Assembly (NCBI RefSeq): GCF_047601505.1
Contig: NZ_JASGJD010000001.1
Location: 2,852,001-2,916,000 of the forward strand
Direction of reading: 5' to 3'
DNA from: Cloacibacterium sp047601505
Lineage (GTDB): Bacteria > Bacteroidota > Bacteroidia > Flavobacteriales > Weeksellaceae
Length of the DNA stretch: 64,000 nt
Shown piece by piece: positions 15,556 through 22,018 of this stretch. How positions within the stretch are numbered: the stretch's first letter is position 1; each line of letters starts with the position of its first letter. The position numbers were made by a program, and so were the translations under genes. The notes under the pieces were generated by a model, which was given only the letters and a program-made list of their open reading frames with translations, searched no databases and was not told where the DNA came from.

Positions 15556-16311
15556 ATGAAAGACGTTCAGTATAATTTGAATGAACAATTGTTGACGCAA
15601 GACTTTATCTCTGAAAACGAAGCAGAGAATATTCAATTGGCGAAATGCAAAAGCATTGCGAAAAACTTTGTTGAACTCGAAAACGGAATTGCCATTTTAA
15701 GCGACCTCAAAAATAACAAAAGCTATATCTACGCTGGGAAAATTGCAGATGAATTGAATATCTTTCAGCACAAAAATACGTTAGAAATAGAAAGCATTTG
15801 GGAAGATGAATTGTTTGAAATCATCAATGCTGAAGACGTTTTACAAAAGCATATTCTTGAACTTCAATTCTTTCAATTTATCAAAACTATACCTTCAGAA
15901 AGGAGAAAAGATTTCTGCGTGGTAAGTCAGTTAAGATTACTCCATCATCATCATTCTTTGCTTCATAAGATGTATTATTTTTCAGACCCTTTTCACAAAA
16001 ATGTAGAGTTGGCGCTTTGTCTTTATCATTTTGATTTTATGCTCAGTTCAGATTATAAAGGAATGATTATTAACACGACCAACGGAAAAGTAATTCAACA
16101 AACTACTGTAGAAAACTCTAATTTTTTGTCTTCCCGAGAAAAAGAAATATTGAGTATGATACAATCTGGAAAAAGAAGCAAAGAAATTGCTAGTTCTTTG
16201 TTTATCAGCATCAACACGGTAAACAGACACCGACAAAATATTCTTGAAAAAATGCGTGTAGGAAATATGACCGAAGCCTGCACTTTGGCTACAAAACTTA
16301 AATGGTTATAA
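15556..16311 (+). CDS. LuxR-type transcriptional regulator
   Basis: The 251-residue protein ends in a LuxR/GerE HTH domain: SSREKEILSMIQSGKRSKEI, then ASSLFISINTVNRHRQNILE and KMRVGNMTEACTLATKL. The N-terminal 180 residues, with FVELENGIAILSDLKNNKSY and SYIYAGKIADELNI, look like a PAS-like sensor domain as found in many flavobacterial LuxR proteins; no phospho-acceptor receiver domain is seen. The target genes are unknown. It is divergent from the acetyltransferase and convergent with a small unknown gene, with a shared terminator between. Confidence 0.88.
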   Translation: MKDVQYNLNEQLLTQDFISENEAENIQLAKCKSIAKNFVELENGIAILSDLKNNKSYIYAGKIADELNIFQHKNTLEIESIWEDELFEIINAEDVLQKHILELQFFQFIKTIPSERRKDFCVVSQLRLLHHHHSLLHKMYYFSDPFHKNVELALCLYHFDFMLSSDYKGMIINTTNGKVIQQTTVENSNFLSSREKEILSMIQSGKRSKEIASSLFISINTVNRHRQNILEKMRVGNMTEACTLATKLKWL

Positions 16312-16325
16312 ACTGACAGAAATAC

Positions 16326-16360
16326 AAAAAAAAGTTCAAGCAGAACTTGAACTTTTTTTT
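16326..16360. terminator. Bidirectional terminator
   Basis: The stem AAAGTTCAAG/CTTGAACTTT (16331-16340 and 16346-16355) is flanked by A-run and T-run, so it can serve both converging genes. Confidence 0.85.
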
Positions 16361-16787
16361 AGATAGCTACTTTTACAGCCAACTCGTAAAAATGCGAATT
16401 ATTTAACTTTTTAAGTCGTTCTTTTATTCTTTCAGAATGGCGGTAATCTCCGTTAAAGATAATTACGTTTTCGGTTTTCAATGTATTTTGATTTTCATTT
16501 TCATATTGATGTTTTTCGGGATTGTACTCCATAAAAAACTCGTCGTTAGAATAAAAAACAGTATAATCTTTCGACAATTCTACATTATAAGGCATTTTAT
16601 TTTCTACCAATTTTGCTTTATCAGAAAGTTCTGGTGCGCCTTTGCCGTTGTGATAGACAATCTCTGTTAATTCGCCTTTGTGCTCTCTTGCAAACTCTTC
16701 CGCCTGAGAGAAATTGATAAAACCTGTATAGATTTTAAAATTCCCTAGCATGTACTCTATTAATTTTCTTCCGTATTTCATTTTCAT
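16359..16787 (-). CDS. Unknown protein, paralogue of the gene at 18586-19053
   Basis: This 142-residue soluble protein has no signal peptide and I do not recognise the family. It shares with the 155-residue product at 18586-19053 an overall layout and several patches: a 'DYTVFYSNDEFF' patch (YDVYYSYDETF in the other), a GRL/GEL-x-E segment, an II(F/V)-x-NG segment, ERIKERLKKL versus ERIKFLMGG, and the ending FYELAVKV versus LYELGVKV. The two lie on the same strand on either side of the SulP transporter. Both end in lysine-rich or acidic beta strands, so a small alpha/beta fold is likely. The function is unknown; the context suggests a role with the transporter. Confidence 0.75.
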   Translation of the reverse strand: MKMKYGRKLIEYMLGNFKIYTGFINFSQAEEFAREHKGELTEIVYHNGKGAPELSDKAKLVENKMPYNVELSKDYTVFYSNDEFFMEYNPEKHQYENENQNTLKTENVIIFNGDYRHSERIKERLKKLNNSHFYELAVKVAI

Positions 16788-16922
16788 TAAGATTTAAATT
16801 AAGTATTAGTCTTTTGATATCACAAAATTAAAACCTCTGATAAGGTAATCTGTTACATCTTTCCCATCTATTGATACAAAATTTATTGATTATTATCATC
16901 CATATAAATCATTAATATTAAG

Positions 16923-16930
16923 TAAATTTG
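16923..16930 (+). promoter_or_regulatory. SulP promoter -7 box
   Basis: TAAATTTG matches TAnnTTTG and ends 15 bases before the ATG at 16946. Confidence 0.6.
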
Positions 16931-16945
16931 TAAAAAAATTAGAAG

Positions 16946-18511
16946 ATGGAGTTGCATATTGATCGTACGTTTAAATATTATTGGATAATGTTCAAAAGAC
17001 ACGATTTAGCAGCTGGTCTGACGGTTTTTTTGGTAGCACTTCCACTTTGTTTAGGCGTTGCATTAGCCTCTGGAGCACCACTCTATTCTGGGATTTTGTC
17101 TGGCATTATTGGCGGAATTGTAGTTTCTGTAATTAGCGGTTCGCAATTGGCAGTTTCTGGTCCTGCAGCCGGACTTACCACATTGGTTTCGGCAGCAATT
17201 ATCAGTTTAGGAAATTTTGAAACTTTTCTTCTGGCGGTAATGATTGCTGGTGTTTTTCAAGTTTTACTAGGCGTTCTAAGACTTGGCGTCTTTGCCAGTT
17301 ATTTTCCAAGTTCGGTAATTAAAGGAATGATGGCTGCTATTGGAATTATTTTAATTTCTAAACAAATTCCTCTGGCTTTAGGATACAACCAACCCGATTT
17401 TTGGACGAGTGGTTTTGTTCAAATCTTTACCTCCGACAACTTTTTGGGGAATCTGGTTCAATTTAACTCTCACATTACCCGAGGAGCAGTTCTTATTTCT
17501 TTTATTTCTTTAGCAATTCTCATTTTCTTGAAACAACCTAAAAATAAAAAATTCAACATTCTACCTGCTTCGTTGGTGGTGGTAATTGTAGGGATTGCCA
17601 TTAATTACGCTTTAACGTATTTCGGTTCTTCTTATGCTCTCAAAACAACTCAATTGGTAAAAATTCCGGACAATATTTTTGCTGAAATAAAATTCCCTAG
17701 CTTTTCTAAAATCCTCAGCAATTATGAAATTTGGAAAGATGGTATTTTGATAGGAATTTTGGCAACTTTAGAAACATTGCTCTGCGTAGAAGCAATGGAT
17801 AAACTAGACAAACACAACAGAATAACTCCTGTAAACAGAGAATTAGTAGCACAAGGCGTAGGAAATTTCTTCTGCGGATTACTCGGTGCAATTCCTATTA
17901 CAGCTGTGGTAGTAAGAGGTTCTGCCAACATACAAGCAGGTGCAAAAACTAAGGTTTCCGCATTTGTACATGGTGTTTTTTTATTGCTTTCGGTACTTTT
18001 GGTTCCTTTTTTAATTAATTTAATCCCGTATGCTTCTCTTTCTGCAATTCTTATTCTGACAGGTTTTGGACTAACAAAAATTAGAATTTATAAAAGTCTT
18101 TTCAAGATTGGCTGGAAACAGTTTATCCCTTTTATCGCTACCATTATCATTATTCTTGCCACCGATTTATTAATTGGAGTAAGCATCGGACTATTAATTT
18201 CGATTTACTATATCATCAAAGAAAATTTTAAAGAAAGCTACGATTTAGAAAAAACTCATCATCAGGGTTTAGACCATTTTACGTTGAAACTTCACAGCAG
18301 CGTAACTTTTTTGAATAAAGTAGAAATTAAAAATACGCTAGACCAAGTACCACCTTATTCTGAACTCACAATAGACGGAAGTACTGTCCATTTTATAGAC
18401 CACGATATTCTAGAAATTATCTCAGATTTCATTACCAAAGCTCACGACAGACACATACAATTAGAATTAATAAATATAGAAATTGTAGAAACAGCTGCCA
18501 GTTCACATTAA
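16946..18511 (+). CDS. SulP family inorganic anion transporter with STAS domain
   Basis: This 521-residue inner-membrane transporter shows about 12 hydrophobic segments. The SulP signature is GLTVFLVALPLCLGVALASG, then PLYSGILSGIIGG and VSGPAAGLTTLV; the core has GLLGAIPITAVVVRGSANIQ. The C-terminus (about 430-515) is a STAS domain with LHSSVTFLNKVEIKN and ELTIDGSTVHFIDHDIL. SulP proteins carry sulfate, bicarbonate or dicarboxylates; the substrate is not decided by these motifs. It stands alone on the plus strand between two paralogous minus-strand genes of unknown function. A -7 box fits the start; MFKRHDLAAG at 16988 is a possible later start. Confidence 0.93.
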   Translation: MELHIDRTFKYYWIMFKRHDLAAGLTVFLVALPLCLGVALASGAPLYSGILSGIIGGIVVSVISGSQLAVSGPAAGLTTLVSAAIISLGNFETFLLAVMIAGVFQVLLGVLRLGVFASYFPSSVIKGMMAAIGIILISKQIPLALGYNQPDFWTSGFVQIFTSDNFLGNLVQFNSHITRGAVLISFISLAILIFLKQPKNKKFNILPASLVVVIVGIAINYALTYFGSSYALKTTQLVKIPDNIFAEIKFPSFSKILSNYEIWKDGILIGILATLETLLCVEAMDKLDKHNRITPVNRELVAQGVGNFFCGLLGAIPITAVVVRGSANIQAGAKTKVSAFVHGVFLLLSVLLVPFLINLIPYASLSAILILTGFGLTKIRIYKSLFKIGWKQFIPFIATIIIILATDLLIGVSIGLLISIYYIIKENFKESYDLEKTHHQGLDHFTLKLHSSVTFLNKVEIKNTLDQVPPYSELTIDGSTVHFIDHDILEIISDFITKAHDRHIQLELINIEIVETAASSH

Positions 18512-18585
18512 AAAATGCCTTCAAGAATAACTCAAAGACATTTTCAATGAATTTTACTGTATAAAATGATGAAGATATAAGGTTT

Positions 18586-19053
18586 TTACTCTTTAATAGA
18601 AACTTTAACGCCCAATTCGTAAAGATTCCCTCCCATAAGAAATTTTATTCTTTCTCTAGTGGTAATGGTATTAATAACACCATTGTCAACAATTATAATC
18701 CTATCGCCGGCCAAATTCTGGTCAGACAAAACATCTTCTAAAAGCATTTCGTTATTTGCTTCTTTCTTTTGATATTGAAGTGTTTTTGCCAAATCCTGAA
18801 AAGTTTCATCATAAGAATAATACACATCGTAATGATGATACGGAAGCTCTACTCTAAAAGGTTTTTTGTCTAAAATAAGATTGGCTTTGCTGTTTTCTAC
18901 AGGATTATCTGCACCATCTACAAAACCTACCTCTATTAATCTTCCGTCGTTATCTTTTGCATAGATTTCGGCATCTTTAAAAGTTTCGAAATTTGTAACG
19001 ATTTTATAATCTTGAAATTTGTACTCCTGCAATCTTTTTTCTTTAGTTTCCAT
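18586..19053 (-). CDS. Unknown protein, paralogue of the gene at 16359-16787
   Basis: This is a 155-residue soluble protein without signal peptide. Recognisable patches shared with the 142-residue neighbour are FETFKDAEIYAKDNDGRLIE, VELPYHHYDVYYSYDETF, DRIIIVDNGVINTITTRERI and LYELGVKVSIKE. It is 13 residues longer, mainly by an insertion LQYQKKEANNEMLLEDVLS in the second half. It is read toward the 3' end of the SulP gene (convergent). I know no named family for it. A conserved two-paralogue-plus-transporter arrangement would be the main clue to its role. Confidence 0.75.
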   Translation of the reverse strand: METKEKRLQEYKFQDYKIVTNFETFKDAEIYAKDNDGRLIEVGFVDGADNPVENSKANLILDKKPFRVELPYHHYDVYYSYDETFQDLAKTLQYQKKEANNEMLLEDVLSDQNLAGDRIIIVDNGVINTITTRERIKFLMGGNLYELGVKVSIKE

Positions 19054-19205
19054 AACGATAATATTTTGTGATTTGGTTAAAACAAAGATATTTTAATGAA
19101 GAATAAATCGCATTACAGCTTTTTTTATAAACTTTATAAAATTGTGAGATGGAATATTTTGCTTAATTTTAGCATCCGAAATTCATGAACAAATAATTCT
19201 ATAAA

Positions 19206-21344
19206 ATGCTAAAGAAAACATTTATAATAGCTTCGCTATTTCAGGCTGCATCATTTTTTTCTCAACAATACGGAGGAATGTGGATTCCAACAGAAATTAA
19301 CGAAAAAGAGATGAAATCTCTTGGGATGAAAATTAATGCAAACGATATCTGGAATACACAAAAACCTAGTATAAAAGATGCTGTTGTACAATTTAACAGA
19401 GGATGTACTGGTGAAATTATTTCTCCAAAAGGACTTCTTCTTACCAATCACCACTGTGGTTTCAGTGCCATCCAAAGTCATTCTACCGTAGAAAATGATT
19501 TACTTTCTAATGGTTTTTGGGCAAAAGATAACAAAAGTGAGCTTACCAATCCTGGGATGGTGGTAGATTTTGTTACCGACATAAAAGATATTACCAAAGA
19601 AATCTTAGGAAACACTTCTGGGCTTTCGGACGCTGAAATCAACAAAAAAATTGATGAAAATATTGCCAATTACAAGAAATCTCAAAAATTAGAAGATTAC
19701 CAAAGTATTATTGTAAAATCTATGTTTGCAGGCAATAAATATTATGCTTTTACCGTAGAAACCTTCAAAGATATTAGATTGGTAGGTGCACCGCCACAAA
19801 GCATTGGTAAATTTGGTTCGGATACAGACAATTGGGTTTGGCCAAGACACACTGGCGATTTTTCTATCTTTAGAGTATATGCCAATAAAGATAATAAACC
19901 AGCAGAATTTTCTACGGAAAACATTCCTTACACCCCGAAATATTATTTGCCAATTTCTGTAAAAGATATTAAGGAAAATGATTTCACTTTTGTCTTCGGG
20001 TTTCCTGGTAAAACTAATGAATATTTACCGAGTATTGCCATCGAAAAAATCATCACCGACACCAATCCTGCAAGAATTGAGGTAAGAGACATTGCACTAA
20101 AAACTTTAGACGAAAAAATGCGTGCAGACGATGCTACAAGAATTAAATATGCTTCTAAATACGCTTCTGTTGCCAATTATTGGAAAAAATGGATTGGAGA
20201 AACAAAAGGCCTTAAAAAATCTAATGCTGTTGCCAAAAAACAACAATACGAAAGCTCTTTAGTTGCTAAAAACCCAGAAATTAAATCTACCCTTTCAGAA
20301 TTTAATTCACTTTATAATGAGCAAGCTCCTTTTGCACTTAACAATGCTTATTATACCGAAATTTTAAGAAATGCCGAGACACTCAATTTAGCTAATCTTT
20401 TCTACGGTTTTGTTAAATCTTATGAAGCTGGCAAAGCAGATGAAAAATTGGTTAATTCTTTCAAAAATAAATTATCTGCATTCTACAATGATTACGACGG
20501 AGAGCTAGATGCAAAAGTTACCGCTAAACTACTTGCATTGTATGCTAATAAAACTCAACCAGAATTTTTACCACAAGGTTTTGAGCAATTTAAAGACGTA
20601 AACCAAAATTTTCAAGTTTTAGAAAACTGGAGCAAAAATTCTGTAATAAGCGGTAGAAATTCAGTAAATGGAGCTACAACATACAGCGATATAAACAAAG
20701 TTTTTTCTAATCTTTCTGAATTGGTGAAAACGGTAAAAGCAGACCCAATTTTCTTGACTTTAGTAAATATGAAGGAAACTTATTTTGCAAAAGCAGACAA
20801 TCAATTTATGAGTTTGCAAGATAAAATAGACGCATTGCAGAAAAAGTATATTACCGAAATGATGAGCGCTGATAAAGACCGAAAGTTTTTCCCAGATGCT
20901 AATTCTACGTTGCGCGTAACCTATGGACAAGTAAAAGGTTCTAATCCTGCAGACGCTATTTCTTACCACTACGAAACTACTTTAGACGGTGTAATGGAAA
21001 AATATGTGCCTGGAGATTATGAATTTGATGTTCCACAGAAATTAATAGAATTGTACAATTCTAAAGATTACGGAACTTATAAAAATGCTGCAGGGAAAAT
21101 TCCTTTGGCTTTCACTGCAACCAATCATACAACTGGAGGAAACTCAGGAAGCCCCGCATTAGATGCTAACGGAAACTTAGTAGGACTAAATTTCGATAGA
21201 CAATGGGAAGGAACAATGAGCGATATAAACTACGACCCAAGATTTAGCCGAAACATTATGGTTCAAACAAAATACATCCTTTTCATTATTGATAAATTTG
21301 CAAATGCAAAATGGTTATTAAATGAAATGAAAATTGTCAAATAA
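19206..21344 (+). CDS. dpp11: S46 dipeptidyl peptidase, DPP11 type
   Basis: The 712-residue periplasmic serine peptidase has a signal peptide (residues 1-20, IASLFQAASFFSQQ). The catalytic His is in LLLTNHHCGFSAIQ and the catalytic Ser in TTGGNSGSPALDANG; the length fits the S46 family. After the serine the sequence reads GLNFDRQWEGTMSD: an Arg at this place is what separates Asp/Glu-specific DPP11 from DPP7, which has Gly, so DPP11 is the likely type. It would release acidic N-terminal dipeptides from secreted-peptide digestion, feeding amino-acid catabolism. A terminator follows at 21374. The regulation is not shown. Confidence 0.92.
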   Translation: MLKKTFIIASLFQAASFFSQQYGGMWIPTEINEKEMKSLGMKINANDIWNTQKPSIKDAVVQFNRGCTGEIISPKGLLLTNHHCGFSAIQSHSTVENDLLSNGFWAKDNKSELTNPGMVVDFVTDIKDITKEILGNTSGLSDAEINKKIDENIANYKKSQKLEDYQSIIVKSMFAGNKYYAFTVETFKDIRLVGAPPQSIGKFGSDTDNWVWPRHTGDFSIFRVYANKDNKPAEFSTENIPYTPKYYLPISVKDIKENDFTFVFGFPGKTNEYLPSIAIEKIITDTNPARIEVRDIALKTLDEKMRADDATRIKYASKYASVANYWKKWIGETKGLKKSNAVAKKQQYESSLVAKNPEIKSTLSEFNSLYNEQAPFALNNAYYTEILRNAETLNLANLFYGFVKSYEAGKADEKLVNSFKNKLSAFYNDYDGELDAKVTAKLLALYANKTQPEFLPQGFEQFKDVNQNFQVLENWSKNSVISGRNSVNGATTYSDINKVFSNLSELVKTVKADPIFLTLVNMKETYFAKADNQFMSLQDKIDALQKKYITEMMSADKDRKFFPDANSTLRVTYGQVKGSNPADAISYHYETTLDGVMEKYVPGDYEFDVPQKLIELYNSKDYGTYKNAAGKIPLAFTATNHTTGGNSGSPALDANGNLVGLNFDRQWEGTMSDINYDPRFSRNIMVQTKYILFIIDKFANAKWLLNEMKIVK

Positions 21345-21373
21345 ATTTTTAACAAATAAAATTAATTAATAAG

Positions 21374-21400
21374 AACGCATCGTAAAGGTGCGTTTTTTTT
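21374..21400 (+). terminator. Terminator of dpp11
   Basis: The stem AACGCA/TGCGTT (21374-21379 and 21389-21394) runs into a T-run. Confidence 0.8.
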
Positions 21401-21448
21401 ATAATAAAACTATCATAAACAGTATTAAAAGTAGTAAACAGAGAATAA

Positions 21449-21517
21449 ACAAAAACCTCAGAAAAACTCCTGAGGTTCAAAAAACACAAATGATAACTAT
21501 ACTACTATTTTATAGTT
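21449..21517 (-). ncRNA. Small RNA copy 1 of a tandem triplet
   Basis: On the minus strand a -7 box TACTTTTG (21528-21521) precedes a transcript of about 68 nt. It contains ACTATA/TATAGT hairpin arms, then the invariant block ATCATTTGTGTTTTTTGA and a terminator CCTCAG...CTGAGG followed by T-run. The body is nearly identical in all three copies while the terminator loops differ, which is what an RNA with conserved structure looks like. No open frame is present. Direct repeats 21 bp apart lie upstream at 21551-21584. Its function is unknown; the Rfam Flavo-1 motif should be compared. Confidence 0.72.
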
Positions 21518-21550
21518 TTGCAAAAGTAAATATTTATTATTGCAAAGATT

Positions 21551-21584
21551 TACATAATTCCCATGTAGTTTTATATAATTCCCA
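21551..21584 (-). promoter_or_regulatory. Pair of 13-bp direct repeats upstream of small RNA 1
   Basis: TACATAATTCCCA (21551-21563) and TATATAATTCCCA (21572-21584), plus-strand reading, lie exactly 21 bases apart, two helical turns, starting 22 bases upstream of the -7 box. The layout resembles sites bound by LytTR-type response regulators. It is identical in spacing at copy 2. Confidence 0.6.
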
Positions 21585-21649
21585 TTTTTCAAGGAAAAAT
21601 TAATTACATCGTTAAAAGCATTTACTGAAGAAATTATTCGTATTAGAAA

Positions 21650-21718
21650 AACAAAAACCTCAGAAAGCTCCTGAGGTTCAAAAAACACAAATGATAACTA
21701 TACTACTATTTTATAGTA
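21650..21718 (-). ncRNA. Small RNA copy 2 of a tandem triplet
   Basis: The layout is as in copy 1: -7 box TACTTTTG (21729-21722, minus strand), the invariant block ATCATTTGTGTTTTTTGA, and terminator stem CCTCAG/CTGAGG with loop GAGCTTT, T-run below 21658. One base differs in the first hairpin arm (T for A), so the outermost pair is lost. The direct-repeat pair upstream is at 21752-21785. Confidence 0.72.
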
Positions 21719-21751
21719 CTGCAAAAGTATATATTTATTATTGCAAACACT

Positions 21752-21785
21752 TACACAATTCCCATGTGGTTTTATATAATTCCCA
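21752..21785 (-). promoter_or_regulatory. Pair of 13-bp direct repeats upstream of small RNA 2
   Basis: TACACAATTCCCA (21752-21764) and TATATAATTCCCA (21773-21785) again lie 21 bases apart, with the first repeat starting 22 bases upstream of the -7 box, exactly as at copy 1. Confidence 0.6.
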
Positions 21786-21871
21786 CACGATTTTACAATA
21801 TTACTATATTGATCAAAAAAAACATCAGATAAAACTTGATTAGCATAGAATTTTTAAGGAGTAATCCCTAA

Positions 21872-21942
21872 AAAGAAAAACCTCAGAAATGAATTTCTGA
21901 GGTTCAAAAAACACAAATGATAACTATACTACTATTTATAGT
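21872..21942 (-). ncRNA. Small RNA copy 3 of a tandem triplet
   Basis: The -7 box TATATTTG (21954-21947, minus strand) is a perfect TAnnTTTG. The body repeats the invariant block, and the terminator has a longer stem CCTCAGAAAT/ATTTCTGAGG with a two-base loop. The direct-repeat pair is absent here; the upstream DNA is only the 3' end of the M16 gene. It may therefore be controlled differently from copies 1 and 2. Confidence 0.7.
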
Positions 21943-22018
21943 TTTACAAATATAAACATTTATTATTAATTAATCGATATACTATATTATAAAAATATTA
22001 TATTTTTTCACAATAAAT

